DNA from: Io17-Chloro-G2 sp965226915
GTDB taxonomy: Bacteria > Chloroflexota > Dehalococcoidia > Lucifugimonadales > UBA3495
Assembly (NCBI GenBank): GCA_965226915.1
Contig: CBDDEJ010000004.1
Location: forward strand, 124,001-188,000
DNA length: 64,000 bases
Direction of reading: 5' to 3'
The position numbers and the translations under genes were made by a program. The notes below the pieces were generated by a model. That model searched no databases and was not told the DNA's origin. It saw only the letters and a list, made by a program, of their open reading frames with translations. How positions within the stretch are numbered: position 1 is the first letter of the stretch; each line of letters starts with the position of its first letter. Below are positions 46,584 to 56,620 of this stretch, piece after piece.

Positions 46584-48014
46584 GTAACTGTTCAGACTTG
46601 ATGAGGTGAATTGGCTCAAAGCCGTTGGAAAAGCGCTGGCATGGCCGGGGGAGTTGTGGCATACCAGGGAGGTGGACACTGAACTAGACCTGAACGCGGC
46701 GAGTGGCGAAACTCTGCTGGAGATAATTGCCGGCCAGCGGGCAGTCATTGCCGATTTGCAAAGGCGGATTGGGGTTCTGGAATCCCGTCCCAACCGGCGC
46801 GGGTCGTCGGGGATGCCGGGTAATCAGCCGCACTCCAGCCGGCAAGCGCCGGAGAAAAAGGAGCCCAGAAAGCCGCGCCGCCATGGCTTCGCCCGCCAGC
46901 GCATGACTCCTACCCGGCGGGTGGAGCATGCCGTGGCGGTCTGTCCCGACTGCGGGACTCACCTGAACGGCGGATGGGTACAGCGAACTCGGGAAGTCAT
47001 TGAGCTACCGGTGGCTCCGGTAGAAGTGACCGAGCACGCCCTGGTAGCCCGCATCTGTCCGGTATGCCAGCGGCGCCGGCTGCCCAAAGAGGCCCTGCAG
47101 GGGGTGGTTCTGGGCCAGCAGCGCCTGGGGGTCAATCTGGTAAGCCTGATGGTGACCCTGCGGGAGGAGGGACGGTTGCCCATAAGAATCATCCAATGGT
47201 ACCTGGAGAGCGTCCATCAGTTGCACCTGAGTGTTGGCGCCATCGTCGAGGCCGTCCATGGAGTAGCCCGTCAGGCTGAGACGGCGGTGCGAGGGGTGCT
47301 CGAGCAAGTCCGCGCCAGTCCCGTGGTGCAGGGCGACGAAACCGGCTGGCGCCAGGACGGGAGCAACGGCTATGTTTGGACCTTCAGCACTCCCAGCGAA
47401 CGATACTTCCTGCGTCGGGGTCGGGATAAGGGGGTGGTGGATGAGGTGCTGGATTTCTCCTTCAGCGGAGTGTTGGTCAGTGATTTCTACGCGGCCTATA
47501 ACCACTACCCGGGCCTGAAGCAACGGTGCTGGGCTCATCTGCTGCGGGATATCCATGACCTGAAAGGGTTGTACCCAGAAGACGCTGGGCTGGCTCAGTG
47601 GGCCGAGGCGGTTCACCAGGTCTACACGGAGGCCAAGGCCTCGGTCCTTCCCCGAGCCCAGCCAGGCCATCGCACCCAGCTAATGCTGGAGGAGAAACTA
47701 ATGGTCTTGGCGCGGCCTTTCCTTAAAGATCCCCTGGCGGTTCAGGCCAAGCTCTGCCGGCGCATGGAACGGTTCATCAAGGAACTGTTTGTCTTCGTGT
47801 CGGACCCAGCCGTGCCCTCAGACAACAACGCCGCCGAGCGGAGCCTGCGGCATCTGGTAACCAGTCGCAAGATCAGCGGCGGCGCCCGCTCAGGGCAGGG
47901 CGCCGACAGCAAGATGACCTTGGCATCCCTCTTTGGCACCTGGCGGGCCAGAGGTCTCAATCCCCTCCTGGAATGCCGCCGGTTGCTCACTTCCCCTCAA
48001 CTCTGAACAGTTTC
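46584..48014 (+). mobile_element. IS66-family element (ISBst12-like), copy 2
   Basis: 1431 bp, same length and ends as the copy at 3874-5304 (GTAACTGTTCAGA... to ...CTGAACAGTTTC). Flanked by perfect 8-bp repeats CTGTAGAC at 46576-46583 and 48015-48022. Single transposase gene. Opposite orientation to copy 1, 41 kb away. It interrupts a flavodoxin gene. Confidence 0.94.
46606..48006 (+). CDS. tnpC: IS66-family transposase (TnpC), copy 2
   Basis: 466 residues, GTG start, intact. Same organisation as copy 1: coiled N-terminus, zinc-binding CPDCG/CPVCQ, DDE residues in GDETGW, SDFYAAY and NNAAERSLR. The near-identity to copy 1 suggests recent transposition. Confidence 0.94.
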   Translation: MNWLKAVGKALAWPGELWHTREVDTELDLNAASGETLLEIIAGQRAVIADLQRRIGVLESRPNRRGSSGMPGNQPHSSRQAPEKKEPRKPRRHGFARQRMTPTRRVEHAVAVCPDCGTHLNGGWVQRTREVIELPVAPVEVTEHALVARICPVCQRRRLPKEALQGVVLGQQRLGVNLVSLMVTLREEGRLPIRIIQWYLESVHQLHLSVGAIVEAVHGVARQAETAVRGVLEQVRASPVVQGDETGWRQDGSNGYVWTFSTPSERYFLRRGRDKGVVDEVLDFSFSGVLVSDFYAAYNHYPGLKQRCWAHLLRDIHDLKGLYPEDAGLAQWAEAVHQVYTEAKASVLPRAQPGHRTQLMLEEKLMVLARPFLKDPLAVQAKLCRRMERFIKELFVFVSDPAVPSDNNAAERSLRHLVTSRKISGGARSGQGADSKMTLASLFGTWRARGLNPLLECRRLLTSPQL

Positions 48015-48432
48015 CTGTAGACGAATCCCGCAACGATACTGGACCATAGTGAGACGAGTAGGCGTTTCCCTGGATGACCATTCCGTGGTTAAGCATTATG
48101 TGGAGCATGCTGAGCAAGGCCAATTCCGCCCCGCTTCCCGGCCTGCCACCTTCCGTGAAAGCCCCGGCTACTTTACCTGACAACGGACCGGGATAGTCCT
48201 GGTAGGCGGTGACGTCGAACAACCGCTTGATTTGCCAGTCAACTCCGCCAAACCGCACCGGAGTCCCAACGATGACGCCATCAGCCGCCAGCATCTCAGC
48301 CCACTGCACCTCGTCTACCGTTCGCACATCGGCCGATGCGCCTGCCTCGATAATCCCTTGCCTAATTGGCTCCACCATGCCGCCGGTGCGCCCATTTTTG
48401 GACGTGTAAATTATCAGCAGGCTATCCGCCAT

Positions 48433-48876
48433 ATGGCAACTCCCCCCATCAGAATCCCTCAGAGAATCACGGCCGGTTCACCATAGCCATCATCCAACAA
48501 CCTGCATATGCAATCAACTTTTACGGCAAGCCTTTACTGACAGTTCCATGTTGCCCGTCCGCGGAACCATCTGATAACTTGATGTAGCCATGGGGGAACA
48601 ACCGCTGGGTGGTGGTGGCAGCAGGGTAACAGCAGTTCTTCTCTTTCTGTGTTTGTGAGGAAGCGGCGCCCCCATGGTTAAAGAGCAGATAAACGACATC
48701 CGGGATGCAGCGCCTGACGTGATTCGACCAAATGGACAACTCTGAACATGATTCCAGAGGTGGATGGTAGCGAGTTTCCCCGATCGTTCCACCGCCTTCC
48801 AAGACGGGCCAGCCTCGTATATGCGGTGGTTAGGGCTCATATCCCTGATTAGACCTACTCGCCGCCGCAAATAGCG
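48433..48876. other. No gene supported
   Basis: The frames here (for example 48514-48870) have poor composition and no clear start. It may be remnant sequence between the flavodoxin and the protease gene. Confidence 0.35.
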
Positions 48877-49845
48877 TCAACGCTGAGCCGACGCAACGGA
48901 TCTCCCACCGGCAATCAGGCGCGGAATCTCCTCAGCCACGCTGGCCAGCGCCACGATTGAGATTTCATTTGCTGCCTCTTCTACCCTGGCTCGTTGTTTC
49001 AACAATCCAATGAACTGGCCGCTTGTGTTAAACGCAACGCCACTACCGGTGGGTTCATTTATCAATCCACTGGCCTGCGTTAATATGAGTGAGTCATCTG
49101 GGCGGAAACCCGACACCAAACAGCTTGTGAAGCTAGTCATCTCCACCTGCCCGGGGACGTAGCCTGCGAGAATAATCTCCTCACCAGCGCTCGGCAGGTA
49201 CGCCGTGATCGGGAGTACAGGCCACGAGCTGCCATCTATCTTGACCACGGCGAGGCCTAGCCTTTCGTCGTACCCCAACACCGTTCCCAAGACCGAATCA
49301 CCGTCCTGAACCCAAACATCCACCACGCCGTTGCCTACGCCGTTGCTTACGATCACATGGTAGCTCGTTAGGATCAAACCATGGGGGCTGAAGATAACGC
49401 CAGTGCCCATTCCTGATGGTGTCTCGATGCCCACGATTGCCGGTCTGGCCTGATTCGCCAACTCGGAAATGTCCGGCCGGGGCAGCAGAGCCGTGGAAAG
49501 GGTAGGGGGTTGGGTTCTCTGCGATATGGGTGTCGCCACCCCGTCCGCGTCTAAGCCGGTCCCGCCGGCAATGGAGCCGATATCTATGGATGCCAACCGG
49601 ATCGCGGGCGATGGAGTCGAAGTGGGCTGGGGTGTGGGGATCCTGGCGGCCAGCCTCGCCGCCATTATTTTGTCGACCTCGGCCTCTGCGGTAGCCGTGA
49701 GGCCCGGCATCGTCTCAGCCGCCTCGGTGGCGCCGCATCCTACTAACACGACAACTGATAACACGACAACCGATAACACGACAACCGGCGCCGAAGACAA
49801 CAATGTGAGCAAAGACACCGAGGCCAAATGCTTCCGAAGGCCCAT
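48877..49845 (-). CDS. Trypsin-like serine protease-like protein, exported
   Basis: 322 residues. N-terminal signal/membrane segment with repeated VVLSV, ending in a possible lipobox VGCG. The S1/HtrA-like domain runs from about 125: GMGTGVIFSPHGLILTSYHV with the catalytic-type His, then ERLGLAVVKI where the usual Asp of DLAVL is replaced by Gly, and PTGSGVAFNTSGQFIG where GNSGG is altered but a Ser-Gly remains. No PDZ domain follows. It may be a degenerate protease acting as a binding protein. GGGGG lies upstream of the ATG. Confidence 0.72.
   Translation of the reverse strand: MGLRKHLASVSLLTLLSSAPVVVLSVVVLSVVVLVGCGATEAAETMPGLTATAEAEVDKIMAARLAARIPTPQPTSTPSPAIRLASIDIGSIAGGTGLDADGVATPISQRTQPPTLSTALLPRPDISELANQARPAIVGIETPSGMGTGVIFSPHGLILTSYHVIVSNGVGNGVVDVWVQDGDSVLGTVLGYDERLGLAVVKIDGSSWPVLPITAYLPSAGEEIILAGYVPGQVEMTSFTSCLVSGFRPDDSLILTQASGLINEPTGSGVAFNTSGQFIGLLKQRARVEEAANEISIVALASVAEEIPRLIAGGRSVASAQR
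49745..49789. repeat. 15-bp tandem repeat in the protease signal segment
   Basis: Unit AACACGACAACYGAT occurs about three times (49745-49759, 49760-49774, 49775-49789 diverging at its end). It encodes the repeated VVLSV segment on the minus strand and keeps frame. Confidence 0.85.
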
Positions 49846-50704
49846 GAGCTACCCCCGAAGATCTCCTCGAATTGGCGTCATCCCAATGGGAGGCATTTCT
49901 GGGGCGAGTTTCCCAAAGGGCTGTGAAGAAATAGCGGCATCCCGGTGACGAAAGGGAGACATTCGGTGACATTTGGTCCCAGCTTGCCTGAATAGGGTTT
50001 TGACTCCTAGGCAGAAGGACAACCTGCCTGCCGGCCCATCCCCTCATCCAGTCGAAACCATGGCGTGATCAACAAACCGGTGCAAAAGATGGATTGGATT
50101 ATGAAGGGGAGATTGAACCAGAAAACAAACTCAAAGGAGAGATCCAAGGCGTTCCCATAACCATTGCGGATTCCCTTGCATCGATTCTCGCAGGAATCTC
50201 GCAAACCCGGACTGGTGTTGGATGACAGTGGTCCGCCCTTAAGCGGCGGCGCGTGTCGCAAAGTTAACCGCGCCGTCGTCCCATCCTTTCAGACGCTCGC
50301 CGCTGGGGACCGTGCTCCACCAACCGCAATCGACGCAGGTCACTAAGTAACCACCGCCAGGATTGGAAATTACGTATGGGTCCTCCCGCAACGCATGGCC
50401 GGCTCAGCTACTTCCGTGGCGCCATTGTTGGTATCCACTCGAAGTCACCTCTATCCAAGCTACCTCGACGTAATGCTAGGGTTTCCACCAACTCCGCAGA
50501 ATGGCCGAGCGGCTCATCCTCCGGTCGACATTAGACCCGTTTTTACAGCCATTTGCCTGCGACGGCGCCTAGTAGAGCTGCATTGCCGACGACTCAGCTT
50601 GGGGGTTCTTACCTCTTGGAACCAGCCTATATGGCGGAGAACCGGGCTAGGTTAATCGCCCCAATCCCCGTTGTCATATAAGCTGGCGCCCATTAAACCG
50701 AAGG
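49846..50704. other. Long intergenic region, no gene supported
   Basis: About 860 bases. The frames present (50007-50261 minus, 50395-50655 plus) lack good starts and composition. A tRNA-like 5' fragment (ATGGCCGAGCGGC) near 50500 is not completed into a cloverleaf. Confidence 0.4.
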
Positions 50705-50947
50705 CTAAAACTCAATTAATGGCTCTCTGGAACCTTGTTTGTTGAGTTCCCTTAAACTCCACACCGCCAGGTTAAACCACTTCGTTGCGGCGGCAGTGTC
50801 TTCTTTTTCAAGATGATCGATCCCTTCGGTAAGATATCTCTTTACCAACGCCATGCCAGGTGTAATTTCGGCCAGTTGGTTTAGCTGGTTCAACGCTGCA
50901 ACAGCACGTTCTTTCAATTGGTCGATGTCATTGTCTGGAATAGCCAT
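50705..50947 (-). CDS. Small hypothetical helical protein (80 residues)
   Basis: ATG at 50947 with TAGGAG seven bases upstream. All-helical composition (IDQLKERAVAALNQLNQLAEITPG, HLEKEDTAAATKWFNLAVWSLREL), like a small TPR-type hairpin. It follows the 127-residue gene on the same strand (22-base gap), so the two are probably co-transcribed. Function unknown. Confidence 0.55.
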   Translation of the reverse strand: MAIPDNDIDQLKERAVAALNQLNQLAEITPGMALVKRYLTEGIDHLEKEDTAAATKWFNLAVWSLRELNKQGSREPLIEF

Positions 50948-50969
50948 CACTTCGCTCCTAAATTGAGTG

Positions 50970-51353
50970 TTACGCCGCTCTATTAAGTTCGATGGTCTTA
51001 TTTTCTGAGATACTGGTCCCGGCGATTTCTACCGGGTGGCCGGCGTCCTCGCAGCCTGCCTGTGATTCAAGGTCACCTATGGTTTCTAGGATGCGCCCCA
51101 GCCGTAGCTGCTCCCCCGCGATGGCCTCATATATCTCCCCCTGATTCTCGCCCAGGGCTTGGTAATATCCTCTGATCCAAGAAAAAGCGTTGTACTTCCT
51201 AAATAAGGGGTCGGTAATGCCAAATCTATCCATCACCGCTTTAACCCTTTCTACTTCCGCCTTGGGAAGCTCAGAGCAACGTATAGGCCATGGAAGTTCT
51301 AGGCTCTCACCCTGGTCGAGGATGCTTAACCTCTCTAAACCCACATTTCCCAT
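50970..51353 (-). CDS. Hypothetical protein (127 residues)
   Basis: Mostly helical, with LPKAEVERVKAVMDRFGI and YQALGENQGEIYEAIAGEQLRLGRILETIGDLESQ. No recognised domain, signal or membrane segment. First gene of a two-gene unit with the 80-residue protein. It ends about 145 bases from the IS1380-type transposase start, on the other strand. Confidence 0.5.
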   Translation of the reverse strand: MGNVGLERLSILDQGESLELPWPIRCSELPKAEVERVKAVMDRFGITDPLFRKYNAFSWIRGYYQALGENQGEIYEAIAGEQLRLGRILETIGDLESQAGCEDAGHPVEIAGTSISENKTIELNRAA

Positions 51354-51497
51354 ATGGCTAAAAAGCTTTCTCAGTAATTCGTCGATGGTCTTTCAACCAT
51401 GGTCTAATTATGGGCCCTTTTTGCGTGTTCCCGGCTATAATAACTCCATGATATGTCACTTTGCAGTAAGATGCCGTAGGCATCATGGAGGCACCTG

Positions 51498-52829
51498 ATG
51501 GGTGACGGCGAAAATGCCCCTCTCCGGCTCCAATTCAACCCCAAAGTCCGCCTGGAATTTCACGGCTCAACCATCACCTCCAACGCTGGCCTTCTTGCCT
51601 TTCGAGAGTTTGATGATGCCTTGGGCCTTACCGAAATCGCTGAGGACTACCTCCAGGAAAGCCGTACCGGACGCAATATCCTTCACCACCTGGTTCCGCT
51701 GCTAAGACAGTCGATCTACAGCCGCTTGGCCGGCTACGACGACACCAATGACGCAGTGCGCCTTTCCCAAGACCCAGCCATGCGAGTGATCGTGGGATGG
51801 CAAGGCTCGGAGCGGAAAGGAGCCAGCACCAGTGAGATGGGCCGGTTCGAGACGGAGTTCCTGACCCAAGAGGACAACCTGAAGGGGCTGGCACGAATAA
51901 ATACCCAGTGGGTGGAACGAGCTATGGCCCATACCCTACACCGGCGAGTAATCCTGGATATGGACAGTTCCGAGAGTCCAGTGCACGGCCAGCAGGAGGG
52001 AGCAGCCTATAACGGCCACTTTGAATGCGTCTGCTATCACCCTCTCTTTCTGTTCAACCAGTTCGGGGATTGTGAAGCAGCTAAGCTACGGTCAGGCAAC
52101 GTCCCCAGTGCCGATGATTGGCAAGAAGTCCTTGATCCGGTGGTGGAGCGTTATTTGACAGCAGCCTGACTGCTGCTGTTTCGTGCTGACGCCGCCTTCG
52201 CCAAGCCGGAGATATACGATTATCTGGAAGCAAGAAACATCGGCTACGCCATCAGGCTGCGGTCCAACCAGGTGCTGCAGCGGGAGATAGCGCCCCGGCT
52301 AATACGGCCTACGGAGTGGCTTTCCCCGAAGCCCATCGTCTCCTATCATGACTTCGTCTACCAGGCCCAGAGCTGGAACGTTGCTCGGAGAGTGGTCTCT
52401 AAGGTGGAGTGGCGCCAGGGAGAACTGTTTCCCAGAGTGGGCTTCATAGTCACCAATCTGAGCTATCCAAACATCGGGATAGTCCGCTTTTACAATGGCC
52501 GAGGCACGGCGGAGCAATGGATAAAAGAAGGCAAGTACGCCCTGAACTGGACCAGGTTGTCCTGCCACAAGTTCGTGGCCAATCAGGTCAGGCTGGAGTT
52601 GTTCGTACTGGCTTACAACTTGGGCAACTTCATGAGAAGGCTAGCCTTACCGGAGGCAATGAAGCACTGGTCGTTGACCAGTCTGCAGACCAGGATGATC
52701 AAGACTGGAGGACGGTTGGTGCGCCATGCCGGAAGGCTGGTGTTTCAGCTTGCTGAGGTGCTGGTGAGCCGGGAAATGCTAGGCGGGATACTGGAACGAA
52801 TTGGTCGGCTTAGGCTGGCTCCTGGCTAG
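51498..52829 (+). pseudogene. IS1380-family transposase with internal stop
   Basis: Two halves in the same frame: 51498-52169 (LQFNPKVRLEFHGSTITSNAGLLAFREFDDALGL, DMDSSESPVHG with the first catalytic Asp) and the continuation to 52829 (FRADAAFAKPEIYDYLE with the second Asp, YNGRGTAEQWIKEGK with the catalytic Glu). A single in-frame TGA at 52167-52169 separates them; otherwise the protein would be 443 residues. GGAGGCACCTG precedes the ATG. I could not define terminal inverted repeats. The element is probably inactive. Confidence 0.85.
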
Positions 52830-52931
52830 TCCACTTTAGGAGCGTCGGGATTGGTTACGGTTACGGGGTCGCACAGGGCAAAAGAGCTTCCCAAGGGGGA
52901 GACTTGGGCGTAGACCAGCGGTTTGGGGCTT

Positions 52932-53114
52932 TTACGCTTGGCAGTACAGTGGTTGCCCAATGAAAGCGGGGACTTTGAGTGAATCAGGCCGCATCAGACC
53001 GCATTTGACGCCCTTGGAATGCGGGATTATATTTGGCGGTATCCCCGCGGGAGCTATATCCAGGAAAGTTGGTTTGATCTGGGGAATCCCGGCTAAATGT
53101 TCTTTTTCGGCCAT
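52932..53114 (-). CDS. Tentative small protein
   Basis: A 60-residue frame from an ATG at 53114 with GAGGTGGTG upstream, ending at 52932. Composition is Pro/Ile-rich (GIPQIKPTFLDIAPAGIPPN). No family recognised; it could be chance. The rest of 52830-53373 shows no gene. Confidence 0.25.
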   Translation of the reverse strand: MAEKEHLAGIPQIKPTFLDIAPAGIPPNIIPHSKGVKCGLMRPDSLKVPAFIGQPLYCQA

Positions 53115-53373
53115 AGAATCACACCACCTCTTCTTCATCACCTAGTCCGCCGCTCACGGGCGGAAGAATTGTTTAACGCCCTCTCACCTTAGCAGCGCCA
53201 ATCCCCAATCACTATGGATTTCCGGCGCCTAAGGTGGACTAAGGGTAGAAAATGGTGAACAAAAGGGCACGCCGCCGGCCCTGGGCTCTCACGCACCCGA
53301 TCCGAAGGAGAATCCGGTCTACAGACCAGACCCGGAGTTGACCATCTGGCGGGCCGCTATCGATTGTGAAACA

Positions 53374-53552
53374 CTAGAAACTCGGATGGAAACCCCGATT
53401 CTCTCCAAGCTGCCGTTTTCTTAGCGACGATTATCGATGTAACAGGCGGTTCTTGAACCGTATTACAGATACTATCATGCCACATAAGACTATAATACGT
53501 CTGTCTGGCGTAGCGCGAAACCCGGCCAATGGCTTTCCGGCCAGACCTCTAG
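53374..53552 (-). mobile_element. 179-bp MITE, copy 2
   Basis: Same sequence and same 179-bp length as the copies at 29423 and 61716, flanked by CTAG at both ends (53374-53377, 53549-53552). It lies in non-coding sequence. Reading order matches copy 1. Confidence 0.9.
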
Positions 53553-53616
53553 GTGCTAACCAATCACTCCAGGGGATTGTTATAGATAGTGAAACCTTTT
53601 CCGCGGAGGCCTTTGC

Positions 53617-54578
53617 ATGAGCCGGTTACGATTGATGATTCCCTTAATTGCCATAGCCATGCTGTTTTCCAGCGTTGGCGTGATGTCGGCTCAAATGACC
53701 AACACGGTATCCGAGATTTTGAACGCCGCCGCGGACGGTGACGCAATGCAGCAGCCCCCCAGCGAGAAGCAAGTGGGCGACCGCAAAGGCTACTCCGGAG
53801 TTTTCTCGCTGCCGGTCGAAGGGGCGAAGGTATTCATCCTGACTCCCAAGGCGGGAGACCCTGTGGAGATCAGCATTCCCGACGGTGATATCGAGGATAT
53901 AACCCGAACGCCCGGAGGCCACGTAGCTGGAACCCTGGTGGACGGAGCGGAGATAGCCGTCCTGGTGGAGTTCGTTTCAGACGGAGTAAATGTGGTTCCA
54001 GAAGCCCGCAGGATCGTGGTTAAACCCGTCCCGCAAACCCCCACCGTAGGCGCTGTCGCCAGCGTAGAGACCGACGATGAAGGCGTCCGCACACTTCAAT
54101 CGTACGGCCGGACGGGACTATCAAAGAGGTGAGGCTGGGCGCCGGTGTCGAGTCGCCGGCAATAGGAGAAATAGTGACTACATTCCGCGGACGTAGCGGC
54201 AACGGTCCAAGCGAGGGGGACGATGGCGGTCCTCCCACCGTTAAGGGGCTGGTTAGGGCCGCGGAGGTGCATCAGCGGATCCAGGGCTTCTTGGAGGACC
54301 TGACCGCCGGTAACGGAGACCTTCCCGCCGCCGCTGCGGAGCGCCGCGCCCAACGCCTGGTCAAACTGGCGGCCGTTCTAGAGGATCACGCAAACCGGAA
54401 TGTAGACATCTTAGAAAGGCTGAGCCAGAGGCAGGATCTGAACCCCCGTGCGTTGCAAGGCTTGGCCGGCGCCTTGGAAAGAGCCACTGCCGCCCGGGCC
54501 GAAGCTAGGGAGGCCAGGGACAGCGCCGGACCCGGTCGCCAAGACCAAGATCGTGGCAGCGGTGGAAACCCGAGATAG
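53617..54578 (+). pseudogene. Secreted protein, frameshifted
   Basis: CGGAGGCC precedes the ATG. A signal peptide (LRLMIPLIAIAMLFSSVGVMSAQ) leads a beta-rich domain with SLPVEGAKVFILTPKAGDPVEIS. The first frame stops at 54132. The protein continues in another frame: VRPDGTIKEVRLGAGVESPAIGEIVTTFRG, then an all-helical C-terminus (DUF5667-like pattern, HQRIQGFLEDLTAGNGD, DHANRNVDILERLSQRQDLNPRALQGL). A one-base gain near 54100 would join them into about 320 residues. Role unknown; probably extracellular. Confidence 0.72.
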
Positions 54579-54903
54579 CAATTTCTGGCAGAGCTGGTAG
54601 ACGGTCCGGGAGCTCTAGGTGGATGAAAGAAGCTAGTCTATGAGTTCGGCGATTGAGCGGATGACCCGGTCCGGCACGGCGGCGCTGTCCTTGGGGATGC
54701 CAGAATTATTCCAATCAACCCAAGTCGAGTAAATGCCGACGGCTTGAGCACCCGCTATGTCGTTCAATAGATTGTCACCAACCATCCACACTTCCGCCGG
54801 CGAGACGTCGAGGGTCTCGAGGGCAAAGTCGAACACCCGCCGGTCTGGCTTCCCAGCGCCATAAGCTCCCTCGATTACGATGCAATCGAAGAGGGGTTCC
54901 AGA

Positions 54904-56176
54904 CAGGGTCTTTTCATTTTCTCAAAATAGTATAAAATTATTACCAGTTTAAGCGGGAGGGGAGGATGATGACTTTGAGGGAAGCGCTGGATTTGGCGCC
55001 TGACTTCCGGAGTAGCCAAGGGCGACGCCACTCTTTGGGGGCGATCCTGGCCTTGGCCACCTGTGCCATGCTGTGCGGCGCCCGCAGCTTATACGCCATA
55101 GCGCAATGGGGGCGGGACCAAGGGGGTGCTACGGCGCAGCTTTTGGGGTTCAGCCAGGAGAAGACACCCTGGGTGGCCACCCTCCACCGGGTGTTCAAGG
55201 ACCTGGACGTGGCGGCCTTTGAGGCAGAAGTCGGCAACTGGCTGGCAAATAGCGGGGTAGAGGCGGATGATCCCCTGTCCCTGGACGGGAAAACCTTGCG
55301 AGGGGTCCACGGCCAAGAGATACCCGGGGTCCATGTGGTGTCGGCCTACGCTAGCCGCGCTGGGGCAGTGCTGGCGCAGGTAGCTGCGCCGGGCAAAGGG
55401 GAAGAATTGGCGGCGGTCAAAGAAGTATTGGGCCAGGTACCCTTGAAGGGTCGGGTAGTAGTGGCTGATGCCTTACTGACCCAACGGAAAGTCTGTGAGC
55501 AGATTGTGGCAGGCGGCGGAGAGTATCTGCTGCCAGTTAAAGAGAATCAGCCCACCTTGCGCCGAGACCTGGAGGTGGCTTTTTCCCCTGCTAGGAACTG
55601 AGAGGGCTGGTGGGCCAACCGTACCTCCCTGGCTGGCAGCGGAGTGGCGAGCACGCGGGGCCAAGCTGACGGTCTGGGCCGATGCTCCAGTAAAGCGGCG
55701 TCATGGGCGGCTGGAGCGGCGAGAGTTGTGGGCCTTGGCCGACCCAGAGCTAAATGGCTACGTGGGCAGCGATGGGACGGTCGGGGAAGCGTGGCCGCAT
55801 CTGCAACAGGTGTGTCGGCTAGAGCGCCAGCGGGTCGTGAAGGGCAAGAAACAGGTGGCTGTGAGCTATGCAATTAGCAGTCTCCCAGCCACTGATGCCG
55901 ATGCCAGGCGATTGTTGAGCCTTTCCCGTGGGCACTGGGGCATCGAGAACCGCCTCCACTGGGTACGGGATGTGACCTTCGACGAGGACCGCTCTCAGGT
56001 GCGCACTGGGGCCGCCCCACAGGTTCTGGCGGGCCTGCGGAACCTGGTCATCAGCTTGGTACGTCGGGCTGGGCATTCCAACGTAGCCGCTGCCCTACGC
56101 CGCCACAATGCCCATCTCAGCGAAGCTTTCGACATGATGGGCTTTACCTACCAGGCAGGAGAATGAAAAGGCCCTG
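54904..56176 (+). mobile_element. ISAs1-family element
   Basis: 1273 bp. Ends CAGGGTCTTTTCATT and, inverted, CAGGGCCTTTTCATT (one mismatch). Flanked by a perfect 10-bp direct repeat GGGTTCCAGA (54894-54903 and 56177-56186), within the known ISAs1 range of 8-10 bp. Inserted in the HAD gene. Confidence 0.9.
54966..56166 (+). pseudogene. ISAs1-family transposase, frameshifted
   Basis: First frame 54966-55601: the N-terminal DDE_Tnp_1-associated helical domain (DFRSSQGRRHSLGAILALA) and DGKTLRG with the first Asp, VVADALLTQ with the second. The frame is lost at about 55560-55620 (AFSPARN then stop). The remainder continues in another frame (RRHGRLERRELWAL, SRGHWGIENRLHWVRDVTFDEDRS with the catalytic Glu). 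A one-base indel separates them, so the element is not autonomous as read. Confidence 0.87.
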
Positions 56177-56620
56177 GGGTTCCAGATTAAACCTCTCGAT
56201 CTTCTCACGTTGAAGCAATTCGCTCCCGTTGGTGACAAGGCCCATTTTTTGCCCCCGTCCCCGAAGGTGACGCAGGGCCTCGATTGCTCCAGGGAAAAAC
56301 CCGATTTCCGCTTTTTTGATGGCGTCAAACCGCAACGCGCGTGGTTCCGCCGAATCAGTGTTTTCGATGCCCAGGCTCTCAAAAGCCATCATCACGACCT
56401 TCGTCCGGGATTTTGGCAGGTTTAGGCTCAACCAACGGGACTTGACGGGGTCGCGAAAAAACCAGTTGCGGGGCCTCTCGAATCGAACTTGCCAGATCAT
56501 CAGGGCTCACCTGAGAGTTGCTTAACGCCCACTCCTGGCATCCCTCCCGCCAGCATTTTTCCGACACCGCGTTGTCGGTCAATATGGTGTCATCCAAATC
56601 AAACAAATAGGCTTCGGGCT

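Larger units (their letters stand above)
46487..48432 (-). pseudogene. Flavodoxin family protein, split by IS66-type element
   Basis: The 5' part (48432-48015) begins MADSLLIIYTSKNGRTGG, an FMN phosphate-binding loop, and continues through GTPVRFGGVDWQIKRLFD. The 3' part (46583-46487) encodes EEVDEVCNNWGRHWAHLVRRLK. Removing the element with one 8-bp repeat (CTGTAGAC) rejoins them in frame (RDSSTEEVDE), giving 168 residues, the same length as the paralog at 26429. The intact gene would be a WrbA-like NAD(P)H:quinone reductase. The present reading frame ends inside the element. Confidence 0.88.

Noticed and set aside
50490..50530. tRNA-like start (ATGGCCGAGCGGC)
   Set aside because: No anticodon or T arm can be completed downstream.
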